DNA of 64,000 bases from Avichristensenella sp031550535 (GCA_031550535.1 JAVBOM010000050.1:7194-71193), one strand, 5' to 3'. Positions 55,982 to 64,000 are shown, counted from the first letter of the stretch. Numbers and translations are program-made. Notes: generated by a model from the sequence alone, not told the origin.

Positions 55982-57103
55982 ATGATGCCAATGAAGAAAA
56001 CGCGTTGCATGCTGGCGCTCTGCGCCCTCCTCTGCCTGCTTATGGGCCTCGCTTTCGCGGCGGAAGCGCCCAGCGACGACTGGATGGACTATCAGGTGAT
56101 GCTGGACGGCGCGCTCTACACGCTGCCCACGCCGCTACAGACGCTCTACGGCAACGGCTGGACGCTGAAGGACCAGCCGGACGAAACGCTGAAGCCGAAC
56201 CGCTACACGCTCAGCCAGCGGCTGGTGAAGGGCGACATGGAGGTCTATGTGCAGGTCATCAACCTCAGCATTGACGAGTTGCCCATGGGCGAATGCCTGG
56301 TGGGCCAGATCTCGCTGGACGCCTTCCAGGCGAAGAAAGGCGCGGCGCTCATCGTCGCCAAGGGGATCACGCTCGGCAGCGCAAAGGACGATGTGGACGC
56401 GGCGTTCGGCCTGCCCGGCAACACCTACGAGAGCGCCACGCGCGTCGCGTATACGTATTCATCCGACAGCTACTGTGAAATGAAGATCGACATCGACGCG
56501 GAAACGAAGCTGGTGGCCGGCCTCGCCGTCAAATGCTTCAACGAGCCGGAGGGGTACAACGACGCCGCGATGGCCGCGCCGGACGAGGTGCCCGAGGCCA
56601 TCACCGCTTACGCGCCCCCCGCGGAGCTCGGCGACGATCTGCTCTCCTTCAACATCCGCGTCGGCGACGCGCTGTACACGCTGCCCGTGTCGCTCCCATA
56701 CATGGAAAGCCAGGGCTGGGTGCTCACGGGCGTGAACAAGCTGCCCGCGAAGATCCCGGCGTGGGGCTCGCAGAGCTTTGTCACGGTGGTGCTGGGCGGC
56801 TTCAAGATGGACACACAGCTCGCCAACTGGTCCCCGAAGGCCACCGCGCCGGGGAACTGCTTCGTCTCCACCTTCCGCATCGATGCCGGGACGGGGCTGG
56901 ACGTGGAGCTGCCGCGCGGCATCACGCTGGGCATGGCGAAGGAGGACCTGGACAAGGCGCTGGAAGGCGTGGAGGGCGTGGAGGCGGACGAGGGGAGTTC
57001 GTACTATAGCTACCGTGTGCGCAAGGAAGTGCTGCAGGAGGTGTCGCTGATCGTGGGCAAGGAGACGAACACGGTGATGACGATTGAGGTGAAGTGCCGG
57101 TAG
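55982..57103 (+). CDS. Exported protein with two internal repeats, unknown function
   Basis: The 373-residue protein has a signal peptide (residues 4-26, cut near AFA-AE). It holds two related halves. In the first: VMLDGALYTLPTPLQTLYGNG and KGITLGSAKDDVDAAFGLPG. In the second: IRVGDALYTLPVSLPYMESQG and RGITLGMAKEDLDKALEGVE. So a module of about 170 residues is duplicated, with an extended form of ALYTLP...L...GW and GITLG.AK.D.D. No catalytic motif is visible. AAGGAG lies seven bases before ATG 55982. Related unnamed proteins with this module are found in Clostridia. Extracellular role unknown. Confidence 0.8.
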   Translation: MMPMKKTRCMLALCALLCLLMGLAFAAEAPSDDWMDYQVMLDGALYTLPTPLQTLYGNGWTLKDQPDETLKPNRYTLSQRLVKGDMEVYVQVINLSIDELPMGECLVGQISLDAFQAKKGAALIVAKGITLGSAKDDVDAAFGLPGNTYESATRVAYTYSSDSYCEMKIDIDAETKLVAGLAVKCFNEPEGYNDAAMAAPDEVPEAITAYAPPAELGDDLLSFNIRVGDALYTLPVSLPYMESQGWVLTGVNKLPAKIPAWGSQSFVTVVLGGFKMDTQLANWSPKATAPGNCFVSTFRIDAGTGLDVELPRGITLGMAKEDLDKALEGVEGVEADEGSSYYSYRVRKEVLQEVSLIVGKETNTVMTIEVKCR

Positions 57104-57132
57104 AGGAAACCCTACCCAAGGAAGGAGAACCC

Positions 57133-57522
57133 ATGGAACGCGCGCGACTGCTCACAGCATACATACAGAGCTGGCTTGACGACGACAAACGGATGTTCTT
57201 GGACACGCTCCATGCGGATATCCATATTGTCGAATGCCACGGCGCGAGCTACGTTGGCAAAAACGAAGCGGATTGTTGGTTCGAAGCCTGGAACGCGGTC
57301 GGCAAAGTGCTGTCGTGGGAGATTGCGGAGACGTACTACGACCCCGCCAAGGATGCCCTCATGGCGACGTGGGTGTTTCAGTACCAACATCCCGATACGC
57401 ACGGCCTGCCTTCTTGTTTTGACGGCATTTCGGTTCTGAACGTGCGGGAGGGCCGGATCATCCGGCTGTATGAATACTCCATGAAGCATGATCTGTACCG
57501 GCCGTATCGGGATAAGGGATAA
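57133..57522 (+). CDS. SnoaL/NTF2-like small protein
   Basis: A 129-residue protein with the cone-shaped NTF2-like pattern: ARLLTAYIQSWLDDDKRMFLD as the first helix, then strands IHIVECHGASYVGKNE, HPDTHGLPSCFDGISVLNVR and EGRIIRLYEY. SnoaL-like proteins are often isomerases, hydrolases or just ligand binders. I start at ATG 57133, behind AAGGAG, rather than upstream of the previous stop. It follows the duplicated-module gene by 29 bases and may share its transcript. Substrate unknown. Confidence 0.85.
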   Translation: MERARLLTAYIQSWLDDDKRMFLDTLHADIHIVECHGASYVGKNEADCWFEAWNAVGKVLSWEIAETYYDPAKDALMATWVFQYQHPDTHGLPSCFDGISVLNVREGRIIRLYEYSMKHDLYRPYRDKG

Positions 57523-57536
57523 AGCGTCTATACGCA

Positions 57537-57572
57537 AAGCGGTGAGTGTCCCGCAAGGAATCCTCACCGCTT
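57537..57572. terminator. Stem-loop between two convergent genes (possible terminator)
   Basis: AAGCGGTGAG and CTCACCGCTT form a ten-pair stem; the loop holds CCCGCAAGGAATCC, similar to hairpin A of the dispersed repeat. There is no T run on either side, so termination is uncertain. Confidence 0.5.
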
Positions 57573-57573
57573 G

Positions 57574-58566
57574 TCAGTTCTCCTGCCCTTCAAACAAATG
57601 CGGATACGCAAGCTTTGCCAAATCCATTGCGCTTTGCACCATGTATTGCGAGTTGTGAATGCTGAGGGGATGAACGTTGCGGTTTTGAATCGCGGAAACG
57701 GCCAAAAGGCCCGGCATTTCCAGCAGAGACGCGGTACGCCCATCCACATAATCCTGACTATAGTCAAGGACGTACCCGTCCGTATCCGCGCTATACGGCG
57801 CGAAGGCGATTAGCGCGGGATTCCATTCCGATAGCAAGTGGTCGTCAATCTCCTGGTAATAAGGTTTACTTACGAAGACATTTCCGCGATCGCTAATGAC
57901 ATTCGCGGCCTCCGCGATCACGTCAAATGTGCTGGACGGAGAATAGTTGCGGTAATAGGTCGCGCGTACGCGCTCGTTTTTCGGAATGGCCGAAACGATT
58001 TGCGCAAGCCGCGCACGTTTGGTTTCAAAATCCCGCACCATCCGGGCGGTCTGTTCCGGCGCGCCGACGATATCCCCCAACATCGTCAGGCTGGCCGTTA
58101 CCTCCTCAAAATCTTGTGGCACATCCACGAACAAATAGGGTATGCCAGCCTGTTCCAACGCCGGGAGTAGCGTTTCGTAAGCACCGAAATTCGCTTTATA
58201 CAGCAGCACCAGATCGGGCGTTGTATCCAGGATAGTTTCTTCATCGTAAATATCCATCTCATGCCGCATATCCTTTGTCAGCGCCATCGTAGGGGAGATC
58301 ACTTCTCCATTCTCATAGTAATCATGTCCAACGCCGACAATGCGCTCAGGCCCGATCATTTCCAGAAGCATTTCTTCCGCGAAAAACGGTAAAACAGCAA
58401 TGCGTTGCGGTTCTTCGGGTATCCGTGCCGTGGTCCGCGCTTCAGCACGTGCATGCGCTATCCCAACAGTCAATATCACAAAACAAAGCGAAAGGACGAG
58501 CAATGGCCGCGCCACGTTCGTGATGACGTGCGCAATGTCGAAACGACGAGAATGCTCTTTTTTCAC
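57574..58566 (-). CDS. Orphan iron-siderophore/cobalamin-type ABC substrate-binding protein
   Basis: This 330-residue protein has a signal peptide whose hydrophobic core (LLVLSLCFVILTVGIAHA) is cut near AHA, with no lipobox. The fold is FhuD/BtuF-like: EPQRIAVLPFFAEEMLLEMI, then ERIVGVGHDYYENGEVI, TPDLVLLYKANFGAYETLLP and EWNPALIAFAPYS. It probably binds a heme, siderophore or corrinoid. The start is GTG 58566, behind GGGGGGG, which makes the upstream ATG unlikely. No permease or ATPase gene adjoins it. Confidence 0.85.
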   Translation of the reverse strand: MKKEHSRRFDIAHVITNVARPLLVLSLCFVILTVGIAHARAEARTTARIPEEPQRIAVLPFFAEEMLLEMIGPERIVGVGHDYYENGEVISPTMALTKDMRHEMDIYDEETILDTTPDLVLLYKANFGAYETLLPALEQAGIPYLFVDVPQDFEEVTASLTMLGDIVGAPEQTARMVRDFETKRARLAQIVSAIPKNERVRATYYRNYSPSSTFDVIAEAANVISDRGNVFVSKPYYQEIDDHLLSEWNPALIAFAPYSADTDGYVLDYSQDYVDGRTASLLEMPGLLAVSAIQNRNVHPLSIHNSQYMVQSAMDLAKLAYPHLFEGQEN

Positions 58567-58658
58567 AGCAATCCCCCCCTTCATATACCCATAATACAAA
58601 AGGGATCGTCTCTCGACAACCCCTTTTCCCACATTTCCGTCATCGCGCCCAACTCGCC

Positions 58659-60041
58659 TCAAAACGCGACCTTCTCCTCCAAATACGCCTTCAATTGATC
58701 GCGGTGCACGCGCACCTGCTGCATCGTGTCCCTGTCGCGCACGGTCACGGTGCCGTCCTCGACCGTGTCAAAGTCCACGGTCATGCAGAACGGCGTGCCG
58801 ATCTCGTCCTGGCGGCGGTATCGCTTGCCGATGGAGCCGCTCTCGTCGTAGTCCACCGCAAAATTCTTCGCGAGCTGCGCGTGGATTTCTCCGGCGAGCT
58901 CGCCCAGCTTATTCTTCTGCAGCGGCAGCACAGCGGCCTTGAACGGCGCGAGCGCCGGATGCAGACGCAGCACGACGCGCGTCTCGTTCTCCAGCTCCTC
59001 TTCCTCGTAGGAATCGCACAGGAACGCCAGCGCCACGCGGTCCGCGCCGAGCGACGGCTCCACGCAGTACGGAATGTACTTCTCGTTCGTGATCGGGTCC
59101 GTGTACTCCATGGATTCGCCGCTGGCCTCCTGGTGCGCCTTCAGGTCAAAGTCCGTCCGGTCCGCAATGCCCCACAGTTCCCCCCAGCCGAATGGGAAGC
59201 GGTACTCAAAGTCCGTGGTGGCCTTGGAGTAATGCGAAAGCTCTTCCTTTTCATGGTCGCGCAGGCGCAGGTTGTCCTGCTTCATGCCGAGCGCCAGCAG
59301 CCAATCGCGGCAGAACGCGCGCCAGTACTCGAACCACTGCAGGTCCTCGCCCGGTTTGCAGAAGAATTCCAGCTCCATCTGCTCAAACTCGCGCGTGCGG
59401 AACGTGAAGTTGCCGGGCGTGATCTCGTTGCGGAACGATTTGCCGATCTGCGCGATGCCCAGCGGCATCTTTTTGCGCGTCGTCCGGGCGACATTTTTGA
59501 AGTTGACGAAAATGCCCTGTGCCGTCTCCGGCCGCAGGTAGATTTCCGCCGCGCTGTCGTCGGTCACGCCCTGGTACGTCTTGAACATCATGTTAAACTT
59601 GCGGATGCCCGTGAAATCGTGCTTGCCGCACGTGGGACACGGGATCTTATGCTCCTCGATGAACGCGGTCAGCTTTTCGTTCGGCCAGCCGTCGCCCGTC
59701 ACCGGCTCGTCCCATTCGCGGGTGAAGTCCTCCACCAGCTTGTCCGCGCGGAAGCGCGCCTTGCACGCCTTGCAGTCCATCAGGGGGTCGTTGAAGTTCG
59801 TGACATGGCCGGACGCGACCCATACGGCGCGGTTCATCAGGATGGCTGCGTCCACGCCCACGTTGTACGGGCTTTCCTGCACGAACTTCTTCCACCACGC
59901 ACGCTTGACGTTATTCTTGAACTCCACGCCCAGCGGGCCGTAGTCCCACGTGTTGGCGAGGCCGCCGTAAATCTCCGATCCCGAGAAAACAAAGCCCCTG
60001 CCCTTGCAGAGCGCCACGAGCTTATCCATCGTCAGGGCCAT
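58659..60041 (-). CDS. glyS: Glycyl-tRNA synthetase (single-chain, alpha2 type)
   Basis: This 460-residue protein is the eukaryote-like alpha2 class-II enzyme: GRGFVFSGSEIYGGLANTWD, YGPLGVEFKNNVK, motif 2 with FRNEITPGNFTFRTREFEQM, split, and motif 3 GADRVALAFL. The anticodon-binding end has FAVDYDESGSIGKRYRRQDE. It is not the alpha2beta2 GlyQS form. AAAGGAGG precedes ATG 60041. I see no T-box in the 170-base gap to the exporter promoter, unlike many Firmicutes glyS genes. Confidence 0.96.
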   Translation of the reverse strand: MALTMDKLVALCKGRGFVFSGSEIYGGLANTWDYGPLGVEFKNNVKRAWWKKFVQESPYNVGVDAAILMNRAVWVASGHVTNFNDPLMDCKACKARFRADKLVEDFTREWDEPVTGDGWPNEKLTAFIEEHKIPCPTCGKHDFTGIRKFNMMFKTYQGVTDDSAAEIYLRPETAQGIFVNFKNVARTTRKKMPLGIAQIGKSFRNEITPGNFTFRTREFEQMELEFFCKPGEDLQWFEYWRAFCRDWLLALGMKQDNLRLRDHEKEELSHYSKATTDFEYRFPFGWGELWGIADRTDFDLKAHQEASGESMEYTDPITNEKYIPYCVEPSLGADRVALAFLCDSYEEEELENETRVVLRLHPALAPFKAAVLPLQKNKLGELAGEIHAQLAKNFAVDYDESGSIGKRYRRQDEIGTPFCMTVDFDTVEDGTVTVRDRDTMQQVRVHRDQLKAYLEEKVAF

Positions 60042-60175
60042 GGGAAAACCTCCTTTGGGTGTCCTTTTATCAATGCAGTCAATGGAAATGATGATAGCCA
60101 ATGGGCTGTGGTTTGTCAAGGAATTTGTCGCCTCGGCGGCTTTCATACCGCAGGCCGCGTTCTCAATACAAACAG

Positions 60176-60204
60176 TTGACAGCACCAACACATCCATATA
60201 CAAT
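60176..60204 (+). promoter_or_regulatory. Promoter directly abutting the ABC exporter start codon
   Basis: A perfect TTGACA, a 17-base spacer and TACAAT. Its -10 ends six bases before ATG 60211, so transcription is expected to begin at or next to the ATG. There is no room for a ribosome site. Confidence 0.82.
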
Positions 60205-60210
60205 AAATCC

Positions 60211-61890
60211 ATGAGAAAGATATATCAATCGCACAGGAAAACGCTCGTCGCGGCACTGTCTTTTTCCCTTATCCTGTCGCTCCTTCAGGTTTTCGATGCG
60301 TTCGTTTTCCAGCGCATGGTCGATGCCATCGTCGCGCTTGATTTGAGAACGGCCATCCTCACCATCTTTGTGACCATCGCCGTCATCGTATGCGTCATCC
60401 TTTCGTTGGCGCTCAAGAGGCGGGCCGCCAACAAGTATGTGGAGGATGTTCTGGAGGACACCCGGTACGCGCTGTTTGCCCGCTACATCGGCGCGCCGTA
60501 TGCCGCGTATTTCGACCGCGGCGTCGGGGATTACATCAACACGATCGGCCCCCTGTGCAATGAGCTGCAGACCCAGTACATCCGCCCGATCCTGAACATC
60601 ACCACGCTGGTTCTGCAGTCCGTCCTCGCGCTGCTGGCGGTCTTTCTGTACAGCCCCATCATGGGCCTCCTCATCCTTTTTCTGATGGGGCTGGAGATGC
60701 TCATACCGCTGCTACGCAAGAAGGTCATCTCGGAAAACTCGCAGGGGTTTGTGGAGAGCTCCGCGACTTTTCTGAACAAGAGCGAGAACCTGCTCAACGG
60801 GTTCGAGCTGATCGCCTCGCAGAACATTCAGCCGAGCATCCTGCGGATTTTCCGCTCCTTCAGCGGCGGCTTCGCGCAGAGCCGGTTTCAAATGAACAAC
60901 GCGAAATCCATCTCCGACTGCGTCGTCTATCTGGCGCACCGGCTCATCATCATTGTGCCCTGGTTCGTCGGCGCGTGGCTCGTGTCGGAGGGCAGGCTCA
61001 CATTCGGCATGCTGATGGCCATCAGCCAGCTCAACAACCTTGTCACCGAGCCGATGTCCGACGCTTTCCAGAACATGAACGAGCTGCTCAGCGGGCGCAA
61101 AATCGCCGCGAAGATCCGGGGCGACATTGCCGCCGAGGAACGCCCGCCCGCACCTCCCCTCGCGCTCGCGGAGCCGTTTGCCAGCCTGGAGCTGCGGAAC
61201 ATCCGCTACGCGCGCCAGTCCAGGGAGATTCTAAAGGACATCAACTGCACGATCGAGGCGGGCAAGAAGTACCTTGTCATCGGCGGGAGCGGCGCGGGCA
61301 AGAGCACGCTGCTGAAGGTCGCCTGCGGCCTGCTGACGGATTTCGAGGGGGAACTGCGCGTCAACGGCCACACGGTCGACCCGGCGCGGTGCTCCCTGGC
61401 GAACGTGATCGGGTTCAACCCGCAGGATGTCTACCTGTTCAGCGACACCCTGCGCAACAACATCACGCTGTACAGGGACTTTCCGGGCGACGCCATCCAG
61501 GACACGGTGAACCGGCTGGGCATGCGCGGCTTTGTCTCCGCACTCGACCACGGCCTGGATACCCCGGTCGGCAGCACCGGCCAGTTCGCGAGCGGGGGCG
61601 AGAAGCAGCGGATCGGGCTCGCGCGCCTACTGATGAACAAAACCCCCGTGATCGCCCTGGACGAATCCACCTCCGCGCTCGACGTGCGGCTGTACTACGA
61701 CATTGAGAACCTGATCCTCTCGCTTACCGACGTCACGATTCTGTCCGTCACCCACCGCTTGGAAGAGCCCATTCTCAGGCGGTATGACCGCATCCTGGTC
61801 ATGCGGGACGGGGAAATCGTCGGCACGGGCACATTCGACGAGCTGATGGCGCACAGCGACGAGTTCAGGCGGATGGTCGCGGAGCGGTAG
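60211..61890 (+). CDS. ABC transporter, fused membrane and ATPase domains (exporter type), apparently leaderless
   Basis: The 559-residue protein has six membrane helices (about residues 10-310) and an ATPase with Walker A GGSGAGKSTLLKVA, the signature ASGGEKQRIGLARLL, Walker B VIALDESTSALD and the H-loop SVTHRLEE. This is the ABC-B/MsbA-like half-exporter form that works as a dimer with itself or a partner. The only credible start is ATG 60211: later Met residues are inside TM1 or beyond. No Shine-Dalgarno is present and the promoter abuts the ATG. Its stop is four bases from the convergent methyltransferase. Confidence 0.92.
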   Translation: MRKIYQSHRKTLVAALSFSLILSLLQVFDAFVFQRMVDAIVALDLRTAILTIFVTIAVIVCVILSLALKRRAANKYVEDVLEDTRYALFARYIGAPYAAYFDRGVGDYINTIGPLCNELQTQYIRPILNITTLVLQSVLALLAVFLYSPIMGLLILFLMGLEMLIPLLRKKVISENSQGFVESSATFLNKSENLLNGFELIASQNIQPSILRIFRSFSGGFAQSRFQMNNAKSISDCVVYLAHRLIIIVPWFVGAWLVSEGRLTFGMLMAISQLNNLVTEPMSDAFQNMNELLSGRKIAAKIRGDIAAEERPPAPPLALAEPFASLELRNIRYARQSREILKDINCTIEAGKKYLVIGGSGAGKSTLLKVACGLLTDFEGELRVNGHTVDPARCSLANVIGFNPQDVYLFSDTLRNNITLYRDFPGDAIQDTVNRLGMRGFVSALDHGLDTPVGSTGQFASGGEKQRIGLARLLMNKTPVIALDESTSALDVRLYYDIENLILSLTDVTILSVTHRLEEPILRRYDRILVMRDGEIVGTGTFDELMAHSDEFRRMVAER

Positions 61891-61893
61891 GCG

Positions 61894-62679
61894 TCAGTTC
61901 TTCCGGAACACATCCAAACTATGGTTCGTCATCCCCACCATATCGCTGCGCTCGCACATCGCGAAGTGATATCGCAGGTACAGCGCGAACGTCCTGTCGT
62001 CCATCGCGTCCACCGCCTCGCGCATGCCGGGAAAGTTCGTCATCAGGTCCGTGGCGGCATAGTGCAGGCGCGTCACGTCAAAGCGCGCCATCAGCGCGTC
62101 GATGTCCTCCTTCCTGTGCAGTTCAAACACGTCGCTCGGCTTGGAAAACGCCTTGAAGCCTTCCGTCTCGATCATATTCTTCTCGATCAGCTCGAAAATG
62201 TGCCCTTCCAGAAAGCCATAGCGCAGGATGGACGCGTCGCTGACGCAGTACGCCGCGAACACGACGCCGCCCGCTTTGGTTACCCGGATGGCCTCGGACA
62301 GCGCGCGCAGCTTGTCCGCCTCCGTGAACAAATGATACAGCGGGCCGAGCAGCAGCGTGACGTCATACGTGCCATCCGCAAAGGCGGACAGATCGGTCGC
62401 GTCACCCTGCCGGATGGAAACCGTCTCGCCCGGCGCGGTGTTCTTTTGAAATATTTCAATGTTGCGCGGCACCAGTTCTACGGCGTCCACGGCATAGCCC
62501 GCCCGCGCGACCGCGTGACTATACCGCCCCGTACCCGCGCCGATCTCCAGCACGCGCGCGCCCGGCGCGAGGTATCGCTCGACATAGCGCATCGTGGTCC
62601 GAAACTCCACCTGGCCGTGCCGTGACAGAAGGCGTCCGTCCTCGTCATACGCGCCGTAGTAGTCCAGAATGGGCTGCAT
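61894..62679 (-). CDS. SAM-dependent class I methyltransferase
   Basis: This 261-residue protein has the SAM-binding motif I ARVLEIGAGTGRYSHAVA, motif II VDAVELVPRNIEIFQ, and motif III-like GTYDVTLLLGPLYHLFTEAD, which also gives the catalytic-site segment of small-molecule methyltransferases. Substrate unknown. AAGGAGGG precedes ATG 62679. It lies downstream of the tiny gene at 62776-62892 on the same strand, from which it is parted by a terminator-like hairpin. Confidence 0.9.
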   Translation of the reverse strand: MQPILDYYGAYDEDGRLLSRHGQVEFRTTMRYVERYLAPGARVLEIGAGTGRYSHAVARAGYAVDAVELVPRNIEIFQKNTAPGETVSIRQGDATDLSAFADGTYDVTLLLGPLYHLFTEADKLRALSEAIRVTKAGGVVFAAYCVSDASILRYGFLEGHIFELIEKNMIETEGFKAFSKPSDVFELHRKEDIDALMARFDVTRLHYAATDLMTNFPGMREAVDAMDDRTFALYLRYHFAMCERSDMVGMTNHSLDVFRKN

Positions 62680-62710
62680 CGCATCTCCCTCCTTATCGTT
62701 TTTTGTATAT

Positions 62711-62752
62711 AACAAAACAAGCGGCCAGAAGCATGTGCTTCAGCCGCTTGTT
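62711..62752 (-). terminator. Terminator-like hairpin after the tiny peptide gene
   Basis: On the minus strand AACAAGCGGC..GAAGCA / TGCTTC..GCCGCTTGTT is followed by TTGTTATATAC. The stem is strong and the T run short. It lies 24 bases past the tiny gene's stop. Confidence 0.65.
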
Positions 62753-62775
62753 GGTTTCGCGCCTTGGCGCTGGCG

Positions 62776-62892
62776 TTATCGCGCCACGCCTGAACAACCA
62801 AAAAGGGCCAAAGCCTGTGTACCGCAACCGTGCCACAGGTACGCCAGCTTCATGGTGTTGTAAAAAAACATGTCGCGGTTTGCAAAAAACAC
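62776..62892 (-). CDS. Possible small peptide of 38 residues, with its own promoter and terminator
   Basis: The frame opens at GTG 62892, seven bases after GGGAGG, and reads VFFANRDMFFYNTMKLAY then LWHGCGTQALALFGCSGVAR. It has two Cys residues, in HGCGT and FGCSG, and a mainly hydrophobic body, so it may insert in or act at the membrane. A promoter lies at 62922-62950 and a terminator-like hairpin at 62711-62752. I know no family for it. The start, ribosome site, promoter and terminator fit together, which is why it is listed. It could also be a structured RNA with a chance frame. Confidence 0.5.
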   Translation of the reverse strand: MFFANRDMFFYNTMKLAYLWHGCGTQALALFGCSGVAR

Positions 62893-62921
62893 GAGGCTTC
62901 CTCCCTTCTGATTTGCGGATT

Positions 62922-62950
62922 AGTATAGCAGGATGGGGAATCGTTGGCAA
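62922..62950 (-). promoter_or_regulatory. Sigma-A promoter for the tiny peptide gene
   Basis: On the minus strand TTGCCA, a 17-base spacer and TATACT, ending 30 bases upstream of GTG 62892. Confidence 0.7.
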
Positions 62951-63074
62951 CTGTTATTTTTCTGTGTTCCACGCGTGCTTGCGTTGCAATTCCAACATAC
63001 AACCGTCGCTCTTTTCGGTATCCTATGATCCGTGAGCGACAAGCAACCATCAATATACTGTGGAGGCGGAAAAA

Positions 63075-64000
63075 ATGGAAAATATGTTTTGCTTTCAGTG
63101 TGAACAAACGGCGGGCGGCAAGGGCTGCGCCGCGAGGGCCGGTGTCTGTGGCAAGCAGGGCGGCACGGCGAACCTGCAGGACGCGCTGACCGGCGCGCTG
63201 ATCGGCCTGGCCCGCGCGGTGGACGGCAACAAGCCCACGGCGGACACCCACCGGACGATGCTGGAGGGTCTTTTTGCCACGGTGACGAACGTCAACTTTG
63301 ACGACGGCGCCCTGGAAACGCTGATCCAGAAGGTACATTATGAGAAGGAGATGCTCATCCCGCGCTGCGACGGATGCGCCTCTGCCTGTGGCCGCAATGA
63401 CGACTACGATATGCGCCAGGTTTGGGACGCGGACGAGGACATCCGCTCGCTGAAGTCGCTGATCCTCTTCGGCCTGCGCGGCATGGCCGCCTACGCCTAC
63501 CACGCGCTGATGCTGGGCTTCACGGACGAGGCGCTGAACCTGTTCTTCTACGAGGGCCTGCGCGCCGTCGGCAGCGAATCCGGCATGGATGTGCTCCTGC
63601 CCATGACCCTCAAATGCGGCGAGATGAACCTGACCTGCATGGCGCTGCTGGACAAGGCGAACACGGACGCCTACGGCGTGCCCGTACCCACCACCGTGCC
63701 GCTGGCCATCGAAAAGGGGCCGTTCATTGTCATCAGCGGGCATGACCTGCACGACCTGAAGCTGCTGCTGGAGCAAACGGCGGGCAAGGGCATCAACATC
63801 TACACCCACGGCGAGATGCTCCCGGCGCACGGCTATCCGAAGCTGAAATCCTACCCGCACCTGAAGGGCAACTTCGGCACCGCGTGGCAGAGCCAGCAGA
63901 AGGAGTTCGACGATATCCCCGCGCCGATCCTGTTTACGACCAACTGCCTGATGCCGCTCAAGCCCAGCTATGCCGACCGCGTGCATACCACGTCCGTCGT
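63075..64000 (+). CDS. hcp: Hydroxylamine reductase (hybrid cluster protein), 3' end outside window
   Basis: The visible 308 residues start MENMFCFQCEQTAGGKGC and continue RAGVCGKQGG, giving the N-terminal Cys set (C-x2-C then further Cys) that holds the 4Fe-4S cluster of Hcp. GEMNLTCMALLDKANTDAYG and VISGHDLHDLKLLLEQT follow, with early residues of the hybrid cluster site. The remainder lies past base 64000. Hcp reduces hydroxylamine or nitric oxide and guards against nitrosative stress in anaerobes. GGAGG lies upstream of ATG 63075. It is divergent from the tiny peptide gene. Confidence 0.95.
   Translation, partial: MENMFCFQCEQTAGGKGCAARAGVCGKQGGTANLQDALTGALIGLARAVDGNKPTADTHRTMLEGLFATVTNVNFDDGALETLIQKVHYEKEMLIPRCDGCASACGRNDDYDMRQVWDADEDIRSLKSLILFGLRGMAAYAYHALMLGFTDEALNLFFYEGLRAVGSESGMDVLLPMTLKCGEMNLTCMALLDKANTDAYGVPVPTTVPLAIEKGPFIVISGHDLHDLKLLLEQTAGKGINIYTHGEMLPAHGYPKLKSYPHLKGNFGTAWQSQQKEFDDIPAPILFTTNCLMPLKPSYADRVHTTSV

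Noticed and set aside
58695..60179. 494-codon plus-strand frame opposite glyS
   Set aside because: Antisense shadow of glyS with no start signals or domain motifs.
60042..60210. T-box leader for glyS
   Set aside because: The gap is short and shared with a divergent promoter, and I find no T-box motif or antiterminator.
62850..63986. 378-codon minus-strand frame opposite hcp
   Set aside because: hcp on the plus strand shows the diagnostic cysteine pattern; the minus frame has none of its own.
1..64000. tRNA, rRNA, prophage or integrative element
   Set aside because: I looked for GTTCGAATCC-type tRNA arms, integrases, transposases and att repeats and found none I could support.

Overview
The window is GC-rich chromosomal DNA. 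It looks like a spore-forming anaerobic member of the Clostridia (Firmicutes). The evidence is the sporulation genes spoIID, a spoIIQ-like LytM gene and two CotF-type coat genes, hybrid cluster protein, a sodium-pump decarboxylase beta subunit, ATP-type PEP carboxykinase, sigma-A-like promoters and strong AGGAGG ribosome binding sites. I see no rRNA, tRNA, CRISPR array, prophage or insertion sequence. The taxonomic call is inference from gene content; I cannot name a genus.

Layout. 1-5.5 kb: the end of an HD-GYP gene and a FIST sensor, then a minus-strand metal-regulator/VanZ/phosphotransferase operon and a DeoR regulator. 5.4-9.1 kb: sodium-pump subunits, polyphosphate kinase and a tiny membrane protein. 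9.2-12.5 kb: an operon of a GMP-synthase-like protein, a glutaredoxin and a GH127-like protein; both enzymes seem to have lost catalytic residues. 13-17.4 kb: lgt, pncB, spore-coat genes, recX. 17.6-24.2 kb: a lipoprotein, an FMN reductase, an ECF sigma module, a flotillin and pckA. 24.5-35 kb: a methyltransferase, an AT-richer nuclease-like gene, a GNAT gene with an unusual structured leader, trpB, a two-component system with a coupled lipoprotein, and a ZnuABC-type metal transporter. 35-42.5 kb: a polar amino-acid ABC transporter split by an antisense gene, an MFS transporter behind a MerR-type promoter, and an L,D-transpeptidase. 42.6-45 kb: a second ECF sigma operon. 45.5-50.3 kb: glmS, spoIIQ, spoIID and murA, all on the minus strand. 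50.5-64 kb: a sodium/solute symporter, a metallo-beta-lactamase-fold protein, an adenosine-deaminase-like protein, guaB, glyS, an apparently leaderless ABC exporter, a tiny peptide gene and the start of hcp.

The most distinctive feature is a dispersed intergenic element of about 62 bp with at least eleven copies. Each copy is made of two adjacent hairpins. The stem of the first hairpin changes in a compensated way between copies, and most copies point the same way as the gene downstream. Two copies fill the two gaps between murA, spoIID and spoIIQ. Separate clusters of short, perfect stem-loops with unrelated sequences lie at 12.6-12.9, 14.5-14.6 and 16.1-16.3 kb.

Shared themes are cell-envelope and spore-wall building (glmS, murA, spoIID, spoIIQ, L,D-transpeptidase, lgt), purine metabolism (guaB, the guaA-like gene, the ADA-like gene) and surface sensing by two similar sigma/membrane-partner modules.
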